Source: Agrobacterium cucumeris (GTDB lineage Bacteria > Pseudomonadota > Alphaproteobacteria > Rhizobiales > Rhizobiaceae). From it: 64,000 bases of DNA. Of this stretch, positions 51,934 to 61,949 are shown in pieces. Both the position numbers and the translations under genes were made by a program. The stretch's first letter is position 1. Every line of letters begins with the position of its first letter. The DNA lies in contig NZ_CP080388.1 of assembly GCF_030036535.1 (NCBI RefSeq), positions 1,669,001-1,733,000 of the forward strand, read 5' to 3'. Below the pieces are notes generated by a model. The model did not search any database. It worked only from the letters and a program-made list of their open reading frames with translations, and had not been told where the DNA came from.

Positions 51934-54087
51934 ATGCGGGTGCTGAAGGCGGGGTTTTTCACGATAACAACGGGTTTGATGGCAGGGGTTTCCGGTGTTG
52001 CGCTTGCGCAATCGGCCACACCGGGCTCGACCACGGTTCTGGAGACGATCACGGTTGAGGGGGCGAGATGGGCGGATGGCGTGGAGCAGGCGCGCAAGCG
52101 TCTGAAGGCCATTCCGGGTGGTGTCTCTGCACTCCAGCCGCAGGACCAGACCTCAAAGGCCGTGCCGACGCTTGCAGATGCGCTTGCTTCGGCGCCCGGC
52201 GTGGTCGTGCAGCGCTTTTTCGGCGGCAATGACCAGCCGCGCATTCAGATCAGAGGCTCCGGGTTGCAGCAGAACCCGGTCGAACGCGGGGTTCTGGTGC
52301 TGAAGGACGGATTGCCGATCAACCGTGCCGATGGTTCCTATATAGTTGGGCTCGCCAACCCCGGTCAGGCCAGCCTCATCGAAATTTACCGCGGTTACAC
52401 CGCCAACCGGCTGGGCGCCAGCGTTCTGGGCGGGGCGATCAATTTTGCTTCGCCGGTGGAGAAGGGAACCAGCATTTCTGCCGGCGGCGGCAGTTTCGGT
52501 CAGGCAGATGCCTCGCTGCGCACTGGTTTTGATGCAGATCGCTTCGCTGCCGGTTTTTATGCCGATGTCAGCCGTCGCGACGGTTATCGCTTCTATAATG
52601 ATTCCCGCCGGGTAAGTGTCGGCGGGGTGATTGAGGCGGAGGTGTCGGACGCTGTCAAGACGCGGGTTTTTGCCAGCTATACCGATCTGGGTTTTGACGT
52701 GGCGGGACCCCTGACGAAAAGCGCCATGGATGCTGATCCCAGACAGGTTTCGCCCGGTCCGCCAATCAGCCTCGGCCCGAATGTGACGCGTGACAAGCCA
52801 CGCCGGGAAGCCAGCCAGTTCGTCATCGGTTCCCGCAGCTCGATCGAACTCGGCGATCATCTCTTCGATATCGGATTGGGTTACACCTATACCAGGGATA
52901 TGTTCCGGTTCCCGGTCTCAAGCGGCGTTCGGCGCACGGATGGCGGCGATGTGACGGGGCTGCTGCGTTATGCCTACCAGCCCGATGCCGATGCCCTGCT
53001 GCCGCTTTTCGAAGCTTCGGCGCTCTACACGGTCGGTTCGGCGGAAAGGACCTATCACATCAACCGGGCAGGCGGCGATGGTCCGGCCTTTTCCAGCAAT
53101 GATCTGGATGCTTCGACGCTGTCTTTGAATGCGGGGCTGAATATTCCGCTTTCCGAAACGGTGACGCTGTCGCCATCGCTTTCCTACACCCATGCCACCC
53201 GTGACAATGACGATCTCTGGCAGGCTGCTACTCGTCCTAGGCTGAGCTTTGGACCGGGTGGCGCGGCCACCTCTGCCGTGGCTGCGGTGGATACGAGCTA
53301 TGAGCGCAGCTACAGCGGCTGGTCTCCGGCACTCGGTATCAGCTGGCGCCCGGACGATAACAACATGCTGTTTGCCGCCGTCAGCCGCAGTTTCGAACCG
53401 CCGACCCATGACGATCTTCTCGGCACCACCGGCGGCACGCCGAATGCATCGCCCACCGGCTTTTCGACGCCCGATCTTGAGGCGCAGACGGCGACCACGG
53501 TCGAGGTCGGCTGGCGCGGCGAGCGCGGCTCGTGGAATATCGACGCCACCGCCTATTATTCCTGGGTGGAGAACGAATTGCTGAGCCTGCGCGACACGAG
53601 CGGTTCGCTGCTCTCCGCTTTCAACGCGGATGAAACCGCGCATGCCGGTCTGGAGCTTGGCGTTTCCGGCGAGGTGCTGGATGGTCTGACCGCTCGTCTG
53701 GCCTATGTGCTGCAGGATTTCCGCTTCCGCGACGATCCGGTGCGCGGTGACAACCGGCTTGCCGGCGCGCCGCGCGATGTCGTCAATCTCGCCCTGCAAT
53801 ATGCCATTTTCGAACAATGGGATATCGGCGCGGTGCTGCAATGGGTACCGTCCAAAACCCCGGTCGATAACATGAATACGATGTATGCCGATCCCTATGC
53901 CGTGGTCGATCTCAAGACCGAATATCGCGTCAATGACAGGTTCTCGATCTACGGCGCGGTCACCAACGTCTTCGACAAGACCTACGCCTCATCCACACTC
54001 ATTCTCGACCAGGCAAGCGCCGGTCAGGCGGTCTATCTGCCGGGCGACGGACGCGGATTTTATGCCGGCATCAAGGCGCGTTTCTGA
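51934..54087 (+). CDS. TonB-dependent outer-membrane receptor
   Basis: 717 aa. Signal peptide to about residue 26 (GVALAQ), TonB box ETITVEG (37-43), plug domain (TLADALASAPGVVVQRFFGGNDQPRIQIRGSG), 22-strand-type barrel and terminal Phe. FecA-like subclass. No Met/His-rich copper motifs of OprC/NosA. Followed by a binding protein, permease, ATPase and NnrS, all in one direction, so it likely imports the substrate of that ABC importer. Ligand unknown. Confidence 0.9.
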   Translation: MRVLKAGFFTITTGLMAGVSGVALAQSATPGSTTVLETITVEGARWADGVEQARKRLKAIPGGVSALQPQDQTSKAVPTLADALASAPGVVVQRFFGGNDQPRIQIRGSGLQQNPVERGVLVLKDGLPINRADGSYIVGLANPGQASLIEIYRGYTANRLGASVLGGAINFASPVEKGTSISAGGGSFGQADASLRTGFDADRFAAGFYADVSRRDGYRFYNDSRRVSVGGVIEAEVSDAVKTRVFASYTDLGFDVAGPLTKSAMDADPRQVSPGPPISLGPNVTRDKPRREASQFVIGSRSSIELGDHLFDIGLGYTYTRDMFRFPVSSGVRRTDGGDVTGLLRYAYQPDADALLPLFEASALYTVGSAERTYHINRAGGDGPAFSSNDLDASTLSLNAGLNIPLSETVTLSPSLSYTHATRDNDDLWQAATRPRLSFGPGGAATSAVAAVDTSYERSYSGWSPALGISWRPDDNNMLFAAVSRSFEPPTHDDLLGTTGGTPNASPTGFSTPDLEAQTATTVEVGWRGERGSWNIDATAYYSWVENELLSLRDTSGSLLSAFNADETAHAGLELGVSGEVLDGLTARLAYVLQDFRFRDDPVRGDNRLAGAPRDVVNLALQYAIFEQWDIGAVLQWVPSKTPVDNMNTMYADPYAVVDLKTEYRVNDRFSIYGAVTNVFDKTYASSTLILDQASAGQAVYLPGDGRGFYAGIKARF

Positions 54088-54106
54088 ACGCGGAAAGGAT
54101 CTGATC

Positions 54107-55090
54107 ATGACGAGTTACACACGACGCCGGGCGCTGTCGCTGCTTTCCGGGCTGACCGTCGCGGGCCTTGCCGCGCCGTCGATTTTGAAAGCAGAAGCTC
54201 CGCTTGTCTTTTACGGTCCGCCCGCAGCACCTTCGGCGGTTCTGGCGCATGCCGTAAAAGGCGGTTTCCTGAAGGATGTCGCGTCCGGGGCCGTCTTCAA
54301 GGCATGGAAAACGCCGGATGAAATGCGCGCCGCCGTCGCCTCCGGCTCCATGGGAGCGGTGGTGATGCCGAGTTACGGTGCTGCCAATCTCCATAATCGC
54401 GGCCTCGGCCTTGGGCTTTTGAACGTGCTGACAACGGGTCTGCTCTACATTGTGTCGAAGGACGAGACGCTGACGTCGCTCGAAAGCCTTTCCGGCAAGA
54501 CGCTGGCCCTGCCGTTCAAGAACGATATGCCCGATTTCGTTCTGCGCCGGCTGGTCGCTGAAAAAGGCTTGAAGCCCGGCGATATCAAGCTGGAATATGC
54601 CGCTTCGCCACCGGAAGCCGTGCAATTGCTGCTGACGGGGCGGGTGGATGCGGCTCTTTTGAGCGAACCGGCCGCGACCGCTGTACTGATCAAGGCAAAG
54701 TCGTTTTTCATGACCGTTCACCGCACCATCGATATCCAGAAGGAATGGGCAAAGGTGGCGGGCAAGCCGGAAATCCCGCAGGCGGGTCTCGCCCTGACGT
54801 CGCAGGTTCAGCAAAAGCTCGGCAAGGCGGGTATAGGGGCTTTGCAGGCGGGCATGGAAGCGGCACTTGCCAGTGCCACAGCTGACCCGCAAACGGCGGC
54901 AGCCGCCGCGGCCGATGCCCTAGGTTTCCCGCCGGAAATCATCGCCGCCTCCTTTCCGACAAGCCATTTGTCGGCATTGAAGGCGAGTGCGGCACGCGCC
55001 GATCTCGAGGCATTTTACGACGAACTCGCCAAGGCCGACCCGGCAATCATCGGCGGCCGGCGGCCGGATGACGGCTTTTATCTGGTGTAG
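54107..55090 (+). CDS. periplasmic binding protein, NitT/TauT-like
   Basis: 327 aa with a basic RRR and hydrophobic start (LSLLSGLTVAGLAAPSILKA), perhaps Tat-exported. The mature part is like SsuA/NMT1-type binding proteins (AAVASGSMGAVVMPSYGAANLHNRGLGLGLL; LSGKTLALPFKND). Starts 20 bases after the TonB receptor. Family members bind sulfonates, nitrate, pyrimidine precursors or riboflavin; ligand not evident. Confidence 0.85.
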   Translation: MTSYTRRRALSLLSGLTVAGLAAPSILKAEAPLVFYGPPAAPSAVLAHAVKGGFLKDVASGAVFKAWKTPDEMRAAVASGSMGAVVMPSYGAANLHNRGLGLGLLNVLTTGLLYIVSKDETLTSLESLSGKTLALPFKNDMPDFVLRRLVAEKGLKPGDIKLEYAASPPEAVQLLLTGRVDAALLSEPAATAVLIKAKSFFMTVHRTIDIQKEWAKVAGKPEIPQAGLALTSQVQQKLGKAGIGALQAGMEAALASATADPQTAAAAAADALGFPPEIIAASFPTSHLSALKASAARADLEAFYDELAKADPAIIGGRRPDDGFYLV

Positions 55091-55095
55091 CAGGC

Positions 55096-55905
55096 ATGAA
55101 CCGCATTCTTGAAAGTCTTGGCTGGACCGGTCGCTATCTCTGGGCGGGCTGGGCCGGGCTTTCCGGCATTTTCTGTTTTCTCGCCGCCTGGCAGGCCGGG
55201 CATGAGATTTACGGCTCCTTCATATTGCCCTCGCCGGGGGAGACTTTCGCGGCAATCGGGCTTCTGGCGGCGCGGCCGGATTTCTTCGCCATCCTGTCGC
55301 AGAGTGCCATCAGGGCATTGACCGGTTTTGCCATTGCCGCCGGCATCGGAACGGTGGCGGGTGTGGCGGCGGGCTACTCATTTGCCGCCATGCGGCTAAT
55401 GAAGCCTGTCGTCACCGTCCTGCTCGGCGTGCCGCCAATCGGCTGGATTGTGCTGGCGCTCATCTGGTTCGGCTCGTCGGGCGGCACGGCCGTCATGACC
55501 GTTGTCATTGCCTCGGCGCCCGTTTCCTTCGCAGGCGCGCTGGAAGGGGTGGCCAAGCGCGACCGTCAGCTGGAGGTGATGGCGCAGGCCTTTGGCGCTT
55601 CGTGGTTTTACCGGCTGCGCACCGTCACCATGCCGCATGTGCTTTCCTATCTCTTTCCGGCATGGACGACCACGGCCGGAAGCGCCTGGAAAGTAACTGT
55701 CATGGCCGAGCTTCTGTCGAATTCCGGCGGCATCGGCGGTGAACTGGCCACCGCACGGGCGCTGTTCGATATCGCGCAGGTGAGCGCCTGGCTCACCATC
55801 ACCGTCGCGCTGGCGCTCATCACCGATTACGGCCTGCTGCATCTGCTGCGCGAAGCGCTGGAACGCTGGCGCGCCGCCGGATTGCCATGGGGTGTCAAAC
55901 GATGA
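55096..55905 (+). CDS. ABC transporter permease, SsuC/TauC-like
   Basis: 269 aa, six hydrophobic segments, EAA-like loop (RQLEVMAQAFGASWFYRLRTVTMPH). Partner of the preceding binding protein. The ATPase start overlaps its stop (ATGA). Confidence 0.88.
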   Translation: MNRILESLGWTGRYLWAGWAGLSGIFCFLAAWQAGHEIYGSFILPSPGETFAAIGLLAARPDFFAILSQSAIRALTGFAIAAGIGTVAGVAAGYSFAAMRLMKPVVTVLLGVPPIGWIVLALIWFGSSGGTAVMTVVIASAPVSFAGALEGVAKRDRQLEVMAQAFGASWFYRLRTVTMPHVLSYLFPAWTTTAGSAWKVTVMAELLSNSGGIGGELATARALFDIAQVSAWLTITVALALITDYGLLHLLREALERWRAAGLPWGVKR

Positions 55906-56654
55906 GCGACCATTCCGCCTTGAGTTTCGAACATGTCGGCCACGCCTTTCTCGGCCGCAGCCTGTTCGAGAATTTCGATCTCCGCATCGCACCGGGGGAA
56001 ACCGTGGCGTTGCTCGGCCCTTCCGGCAGCGGCAAGACGACGATTTTGCAGATCGCGGCGGGTATCATCGATCCCGTTCGCGGGCGTGTGCGGCGCAATT
56101 ACCACCGGCAGGGTCTGGTGTTTCAGGAGCCGCGATTGCTGCCATGGATGACGTTGATCGACAATATCGCTTATGGCCTTGCGGCAGCCGGCATGCCGAA
56201 ACGGCAACGGCGGGAAACCGCCGGGCAGTTTGCCCTGGAAGTCGGTCTGGAAGAGACGGATTTTCACAAATATCCGGTCGAGCTTTCCGGCGGCATGCGC
56301 CAGCGTGCCGGGGTGGCGCGGGCGCTCGCGGTGGAGCCGGACATGCTGTTTCTGGACGAACCCTTCAGTGCTGTTGATGTCGGCCTGCGCCGGCATTTGC
56401 AGGAACTTCTGGTGGATGCTGCTCGCCGGCGTGGTTTCTCCACGCTGCTCGTAACCCACGATCTTCATGAAGCGCTGTTGGTGGCCGACAGGCTGATCGT
56501 GCTCTCCGGCGTCGATGGCCGGGTTGTTGCCGCGCATACTCCGGCCGGTTCGCCGGGGCGGCGCATGGCGCGCGCGGTATTCGACGAAGTGGAGTTCCTG
56601 TCCGAGAGCCCGGCTTTCGCCGAATTGTTTTCGGCAAAGGAGCGGATGCGATGA
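55902..56654 (+). CDS. ABC transporter ATPase, SsuB/TauB-like
   Basis: 250 aa. Walker A GPSGSGKTT, signature LSGGMRQRAGVARAL, Walker B MLFLDEPFSAVD and switch LVTHDLHEALL. ATG 55902 chosen for the 4-base overlap; a GTG/TTG frame from 55887 is within the permease. Coupled to nnrS copy 2. Confidence 0.9.
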   Translation: MSDHSALSFEHVGHAFLGRSLFENFDLRIAPGETVALLGPSGSGKTTILQIAAGIIDPVRGRVRRNYHRQGLVFQEPRLLPWMTLIDNIAYGLAAAGMPKRQRRETAGQFALEVGLEETDFHKYPVELSGGMRQRAGVARALAVEPDMLFLDEPFSAVDVGLRRHLQELLVDAARRRGFSTLLVTHDLHEALLVADRLIVLSGVDGRVVAAHTPAGSPGRRMARAVFDEVEFLSESPAFAELFSAKERMR

Positions 56655-57838
56655 GACAGCCACCAATCCTTTCGGAAGCCCTGCGGCTGTTTTTTCCTTT
56701 GGCCGCCCTGCATGGCGCGGTCTGGCCGTTCTTGTGGGTCGCCATCGGCGGCTACGCCTTACCTTTTGCCGATGCCGTTCCGCCCTCGCAATGGCATGCC
56801 CATGAGATGATTTTCGGCACCTATGGCATGGCGCTCGCGGGTTTTCTCGGCTCGGCAGTGCCTGAATGGACCGATACGAAAGCGGCGGCGGGTCGCACAC
56901 TTGTTTATTTTGCCGGTCTCTGGCTGCCGGCTCGCCTGATCGGTTTCGTGGGGGCCGATGGGTGGAGCCTGCTGGCGGGCTTTTTTGATCTGGCGTTTCT
57001 ACTCGCGCTCTCCGTCCTTATCGGCAAGGCGATGCTCGTGCGGCGAACGACGAAACATCTGGCGTTCCTCGTCTGGCTCATTCTGTTCGCGGCGATGGAG
57101 ACCGGCGTGCGCTATGCCTGGTGGATTGGTGATCTGGAACTGGCAGCCCGCTGTCTGGAGGCGGCGCTGTGCATCTTCACCGTGCTGTTTTCGCTCTCGG
57201 CGGCGCGCATCAATGTAGTCGTCATCAATATGGCGCTCGATCCGAGCGGCGAGACCACGCCTTACCGGCCCCATCCCGGCCGCCAGCACATGGCGGGCGC
57301 CATGGTGACGCTTTACATGGTGGCGAAACTCTTCTTTCCGGAAAGCGATGTCTGCGCCTGGTTGGCGCTGGCGGCCGGTGCGGCATTTTTTGACCGGCTG
57401 GCGGAATGGTTCATCGGGCGTGCCGCCTTCAAAACCGAGGTGCTGCTGCTCGGCCTTGGCAATGCCTTTGCCGGTGCGGGTTTTCTGGCGCTCGGTGCGG
57501 TGCGGCTCGGTTTTTCCGTCACGCCCGCCGCTGGCCTGCACCTGTTGTCGGTGGGCGCGCTTGGCTGCGCCATCATGGCGGTGTTCATCATCGCCGGGCT
57601 GCGGCATACCGGACGCAACCTGACATATCTGCCGTGGCAGGCGCATATGGCCGCCGCCCTGATGGTGGCGGCCGGGCTGATCCGCATCCTGCCGGAATTC
57701 GATTTCGCAGCATCCCTGTCACCCTATCATCACGGCCTCAGTGCTATCCTGTGGGCGGCAAGTTTCGGGGTCTGGCTTCAGGGCTTCCTGCCCTTCATGC
57801 GTGCGCCCGGAGTTGATGCAGCGGGAGCTTGCGGCTGA
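56651..57838 (+). CDS. NnrS-family membrane protein, copy 2
   Basis: 395 aa, about 12 hydrophobic segments, with the NnrS stretch PPSQWHAHEMIFGTYGMALAGFLGSAVPEWTD. It is a paralogue of the gene at 37332. Overlap with the ATPase by ATGA makes it part of the TonB/ABC operon, which links that importer to nitrogen-oxide metabolism. Confidence 0.88.
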   Translation: MRQPPILSEALRLFFPLAALHGAVWPFLWVAIGGYALPFADAVPPSQWHAHEMIFGTYGMALAGFLGSAVPEWTDTKAAAGRTLVYFAGLWLPARLIGFVGADGWSLLAGFFDLAFLLALSVLIGKAMLVRRTTKHLAFLVWLILFAAMETGVRYAWWIGDLELAARCLEAALCIFTVLFSLSAARINVVVINMALDPSGETTPYRPHPGRQHMAGAMVTLYMVAKLFFPESDVCAWLALAAGAAFFDRLAEWFIGRAAFKTEVLLLGLGNAFAGAGFLALGAVRLGFSVTPAAGLHLLSVGALGCAIMAVFIIAGLRHTGRNLTYLPWQAHMAAALMVAAGLIRILPEFDFAASLSPYHHGLSAILWAASFGVWLQGFLPFMRAPGVDAAGACG

Positions 57839-58036
57839 GGCGCAACGTGTTCCCCCCGCCTTCGACGCTTTCGTGTGGCCTGATTATTTTTTCGGCAAAA
57901 GCACAATATGAAATCAGTGACTTAGGTCAGCACTATTGATGAATGTTATTTCTAATAAATAATCAATAAAATCAAGTGGTTGAATATTTCTGCCTTTTGG
58001 CCGATGATAACTCGAACCGAACAGGGAAACGCGAAT

Positions 58037-58222
58037 ATGCCCAAAATAGTCGCGCCTCTACACGCAGATGGAAAGCCGAGCAGGACGAGGGAGCTTATTA
58101 CCTTCGCCGTTCTGGCCTTTGGGATCTGGCCTGTGCTGGCGGTCGGATTTGTCGGAGCCTATGGCTTCATCGTCTGGATGTTCCAGATCATTTACGGGCC
58201 GCCGGGGCCGCCCGGCCATTGA
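58037..58222 (+). CDS. napE: NapE, small membrane subunit
   Basis: 61 aa with one membrane helix (LITFAVLAFGIWPVLAVGFVGAYGFIVWM) and a PPGPPG tail, typical of NapE. Function accessory. First gene of napEFDABC. Preceded by a 198-base AT-rich gap (57839-58036) without a good TTG-N8-CAA box. Confidence 0.9.
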   Translation: MPKIVAPLHADGKPSRTRELITFAVLAFGIWPVLAVGFVGAYGFIVWMFQIIYGPPGPPGH

Positions 58223-58228
58223 GGGCGA

Positions 58229-58729
58229 ATGACGATGCAAGTCTCTCTCAGCCGGCGTGACTTTCTGCGCGGCGGACAAAAACGGGAAACACGTACCTGT
58301 CCCCCCGGGGTCGCGTTGAGCGACCTCGCCGCCTGCAGCGGTTGCGCAAAATGCGTTGAAGCCTGTCCCACCGGCATCATCACCATGTCGGGTGGCTTGC
58401 CTTCGGTCGATTTCTCGGCCGGGGAATGCACCTTTTGCGGCAAATGCGCGGAGGCCTGTCCCGAGCCGGTTTTTGCCGTCCCTGCGGCGCAGCGCTTCGA
58501 TCATGTCATGGCGATTGGCGATGGGTGTCTCGCCTTCGGCAATGTCGATTGCCAGGCCTGCCGCGATGCCTGTCCGACCGAGGCCATCCGGTTTCACCCC
58601 CGCCGCGGCGGCCCCTTCGTGCCCGAGCTTATCGCGGATGCCTGCACCGGCTGCGGGGCCTGTGTGTCCGTCTGCCCGACGGGTGTGATCAAGATCAAGG
58701 AAACAGCCACGGAGATGCAATATGCCTGA
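58229..58729 (+). CDS. napF: NapF, ferredoxin-type maturation protein
   Basis: 166 aa. Four cysteine clusters (CSGCAKCVEACP, CTFCGKCAEACP, CQACRDACP, CTGCGACVSVCP) for [4Fe-4S] centres. Helps NapA cofactor loading in the cytoplasm. It overlaps napD by 8 bases. Confidence 0.93.
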   Translation: MTMQVSLSRRDFLRGGQKRETRTCPPGVALSDLAACSGCAKCVEACPTGIITMSGGLPSVDFSAGECTFCGKCAEACPEPVFAVPAAQRFDHVMAIGDGCLAFGNVDCQACRDACPTEAIRFHPRRGGPFVPELIADACTGCGACVSVCPTGVIKIKETATEMQYA

Positions 58730-59009
58730 AAATACAGGCCGGTATCATGTCTCAAGCGCTGTCGTGGCGGTGATGCCGCAGGTGCGGGACGCCGTGTTCG
58801 CAACGCTTTTAACGCTCGACAATGTCGAGGTTCATGGCGAGGGCAACGGCAAGATTGTCATCGTCATAGACGGCACGAGCACCGGCATGCTGGGCGATAC
58901 GCTCACTTATATTTCGACACTCGACGGTGTGATTGCCGCCAACATGGTTTTCGAACACGTCGACACAGAGGAGACAGGCGGCGATGAGCAGCGAACTGAC
59001 GCGGCGTGA
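58722..59009 (+). CDS. napD: NapD, NapA-specific chaperone
   Basis: 95 aa, ferredoxin-like fold. NapD binds the Tat signal of NapA and delays export until cofactors are in. Typical stretches: [40 protein letters not shown]. Overlaps napF and, by 26 bases, napA. Confidence 0.93.
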   Translation: MPENTGRYHVSSAVVAVMPQVRDAVFATLLTLDNVEVHGEGNGKIVIVIDGTSTGMLGDTLTYISTLDGVIAANMVFEHVDTEETGGDEQRTDAA

Positions 59010-61488
59010 TCTATTGAAGGCCCATGCCGCCGGCATTGCGGCGGCAACGGCGGGCATTGCGCTGCCGGCCGCCGCCCAGCCAGTGCCGGGCGGTGTTTCC
59101 GCATTGCAGATCAAATGGTCCAAGGCGCCCTGTCGTTTCTGCGGCACAGGCTGCGGCGTCATGGTTGGCGTCAAGGAAGGCAAGGTTGTCGCCACCCATG
59201 GCGACATGCAGGCGGAGGTCAATCGTGGCCTCAACTGCATCAAGGGCTATTTCCTGTCCAAGATCATGTACGGCAAGGACCGGCTGCAGACCCCGCTTCT
59301 GCGCAAGAGAAACGGCGTCTACGCCAAGGACGGCGAGTTCGAGCCGGTGAGCTGGGACGAGGCCTTCGACGTGATGGCGCAGCAGTGCAAGCGGGTGTTG
59401 AAGGAGAAGGGGCCGACAGCCGTCGGCATGTTCGGCTCGGGCCAGTGGACGATCTTCGAAGGTTATGCAGCAACCAAGCTGATGCGCGCCGGTTTCCGCT
59501 CCAACAATCTTGATCCCAATGCCCGTCACTGCATGGCTTCGGCCGCTTACGCCTTCATGCGCACCTTCGGCATGGACGAGCCGATGGGCTGTTACGACGA
59601 TTTCGAACACGCCGATGCTTTCGTGCTCTGGGGCTCGAACATGGCGGAGATGCATCCCATTCTGTGGACCCGCATTGCCGACCGGCGTCTGGGTTTTGAC
59701 CACGTGAAGGTGGCGGTGCTTTCGACCTTCACCCATCGCAGCATGGATCTGGCCGATGTTCCGATCATCTTCAAACCGGGTACGGACCTCGTCATCCTCA
59801 ATTACATCGCCAACCACATCATCAAGACCGGCCGCGTCAACGAAGACTTCGTGAAGAACCACACGAAATTCGTGCGCGGTGTCACCGATATCGGTTATGG
59901 CCTGCGGCCCGACAATCCGGTGGAGGTGAATGCCGCCAATTCCGCCGATCCGACCAAGACGGAAGCGATCGATTTTGAGACCTTCAAGGAATTCGTCTCC
60001 GAATACACGCTGGAAAAAACCGCCGCCATGACCGGGGTTGAAGCCGGTTTCCTGGAAGAACTGGCCGAGCTTTATGCCGACCCGAAACGCAAGGTCATGT
60101 CGCTCTGGACCATGGGTTTCAACCAACATGTTCGTGGCGTCTGGGCCAACCAGATGGTCTATAATATCCACCTTCTGACCGGAAAGATTTCCGAGCCGGG
60201 CAACAGCCCGTTCTCGCTCACCGGCCAGCCATCGGCCTGCGGCACGGCGCGTGAGGTGGGAACCTTTGCCCACCGCCTGCCGGCCGACATGACGGTGACC
60301 AACCCGGAACACCGCAAACATGCCGAAGAAATCTGGCGCATACCGCACGGTGTCATCCCGGAAAAGCCGGGTTACCACGCCGTGCAGCAGGATCGTATGC
60401 TCCATGACGGCAAGCTGAATTTCTACTGGGTACAGGTCAACAACAACGTTCAGGCCGGTCCCAACACAAAGAACGAGACCTATCTCGGTTATCGCAATCC
60501 CGAAAACTTCATCGTGGTCTCGGATGCCTATCCGACCATCACCGCCATGAGTGCCGACCTCATCCTGCCCGCCGCCATGTGGGTGGAGAAAGAAGGGGCT
60601 TACGGCAATGCCGAGCGGCGCACCCATGTCTGGCACCAGCTGGTGGAGGCGTCGGGCGAGGCGCGTTCCGATCTGTGGCAGCTGGTGGAGTTTTCCAAGC
60701 GCTTCACCACCGATGAAGTGTGGCCGGCGGAACTGCTGGACGCCAATCCGGACTATCGCGGCAAAACGCTGTTTGAGGTTCTCTACAAGGATTGCGATGT
60801 CGGCAAGTTCCCGCTGAGCGAAATCAATGCGGATTACAAGAACCAGGAATCCACGGATTTCGGTTTCTACCTGCAAAAGGGTCTGTTCGAGGAATATGCC
60901 GCTTTCGGGCGCGGTCACGGCCACGATCTGGCGCCTTACGATGCCTATCACGAGGTGCGCGGCATGCGCTGGCCTGTGGTGGACGGCAAGGAAACGCTGT
61001 GGCGTTACCGCGAGGGTTACGACCCCTACGTCAAGCCGGGCGAGGGCGTGAAGTTCTACGGCAACAAGGATGGCAAGGCGGTCATCATCGCCGTGCCTTA
61101 CGAGCCGCCGGCGGAATCCCCGGATGAGGAATTCGACACCTGGCTGGTGACGGGCCGCGTGCTGGAGCACTGGCATTCCGGCTCCATGACCATGCGCGTG
61201 CCGGAACTTTACAAGGCCTTTCCCGGCGCTCGCTGTTTCATGAATGCCGCCGATGCGCGCAAGCGCGGGCTCAATCAGGGTGCGGAAATCCGCATCGTCT
61301 CGCGCCGTGGCGAAATCCGCTCCCGCGTGGAAACGCGCGGCCGCAACCGCATGCCGCCCGGCGTCATCTTCGTTCCCTGGTTCGACGCCAGCCAGTTGAT
61401 CAACAAGGTGACTCTCGACGCAACCGATCCCATCTCCAAGCAGACGGATTTCAAGAAATGCGCAGTCAAGATAGAGCCAGTCGCATGA
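58984..61488 (+). CDS. napA: periplasmic nitrate reductase, catalytic subunit
   Basis: 834 aa Mo-bis-MGD enzyme reducing nitrate to nitrite. Tat signal [12 protein letters not shown] (6-17). [4Fe-4S] ligands Cys50, Cys53, Cys57, Cys85; Mo ligand Cys183 (ARHCMASA). ATG 58984 lies inside napD; longer frame rejected. Stop overlaps napB by ATGA. Confidence 0.97.
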   Translation: MSSELTRRDLLKAHAAGIAAATAGIALPAAAQPVPGGVSALQIKWSKAPCRFCGTGCGVMVGVKEGKVVATHGDMQAEVNRGLNCIKGYFLSKIMYGKDRLQTPLLRKRNGVYAKDGEFEPVSWDEAFDVMAQQCKRVLKEKGPTAVGMFGSGQWTIFEGYAATKLMRAGFRSNNLDPNARHCMASAAYAFMRTFGMDEPMGCYDDFEHADAFVLWGSNMAEMHPILWTRIADRRLGFDHVKVAVLSTFTHRSMDLADVPIIFKPGTDLVILNYIANHIIKTGRVNEDFVKNHTKFVRGVTDIGYGLRPDNPVEVNAANSADPTKTEAIDFETFKEFVSEYTLEKTAAMTGVEAGFLEELAELYADPKRKVMSLWTMGFNQHVRGVWANQMVYNIHLLTGKISEPGNSPFSLTGQPSACGTAREVGTFAHRLPADMTVTNPEHRKHAEEIWRIPHGVIPEKPGYHAVQQDRMLHDGKLNFYWVQVNNNVQAGPNTKNETYLGYRNPENFIVVSDAYPTITAMSADLILPAAMWVEKEGAYGNAERRTHVWHQLVEASGEARSDLWQLVEFSKRFTTDEVWPAELLDANPDYRGKTLFEVLYKDCDVGKFPLSEINADYKNQESTDFGFYLQKGLFEEYAAFGRGHGHDLAPYDAYHEVRGMRWPVVDGKETLWRYREGYDPYVKPGEGVKFYGNKDGKAVIIAVPYEPPAESPDEEFDTWLVTGRVLEHWHSGSMTMRVPELYKAFPGARCFMNAADARKRGLNQGAEIRIVSRRGEIRSRVETRGRNRMPPGVIFVPWFDASQLINKVTLDATDPISKQTDFKKCAVKIEPVA

Positions 61489-61949
61489 TCAGGAAACACG
61501 GATGGATCGCCGCCACGCTTCTGGTCGTGGCGCTGGCGACGGGGGCCGTTGCGCAGATGGTGCCGGAACTGTCCGGCCCGCGCGGCGATGCCATGAGGAC
61601 CGAGCCGGCCAAACCCCTGCCGAAATGGGTGATCGACGATTTCAGGCGCATGCGTGCCTATCCAGAGCAGCCGCCGGTCATCCCGCATTCGATCGACGGT
61701 TACCAGCTTTCTGTCAATACCAACCGCTGTCTGTCCTGTCACAAGCGCGAATTCACGCAGGACTCCGGCGCGCCGATGATCAGCGTCACCCATTACATGA
61801 CGCGGGAAGGCCAGATGCTGGCGGATGTTTCACCACGTCGCTATTTCTGCACAGCCTGCCATGTGCCGCAGGCCGATACGCGGCCGCTCGTGCCCAACAC
61901 CTTTCAGGACATGAGCGAAATGGGTGTCAAACCGGCGGGTAGCGAATGA
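61485..61949 (+). CDS. napB: NapB, dihaem cytochrome c subunit
   Basis: 154 aa, Sec signal ([13 protein letters not shown]), two haem motifs CLSCH and CTACH. Transfers electrons from NapC to NapA. Start overlaps napA, stop overlaps napC (ATGA). Confidence 0.96.
   Translation: MIRKHGWIAATLLVVALATGAVAQMVPELSGPRGDAMRTEPAKPLPKWVIDDFRRMRAYPEQPPVIPHSIDGYQLSVNTNRCLSCHKREFTQDSGAPMISVTHYMTREGQMLADVSPRRYFCTACHVPQADTRPLVPNTFQDMSEMGVKPAGSE

Noticed and set aside
57936..57949. TTGATGAATGTTAT before napE as an Fnr box
   Set aside because: The right half lacks CAA, so only a half site remains.
59011..61176. 721-codon minus-strand frame over napA
   Set aside because: napA is unambiguous with all cofactor ligands; the frame is a shadow.
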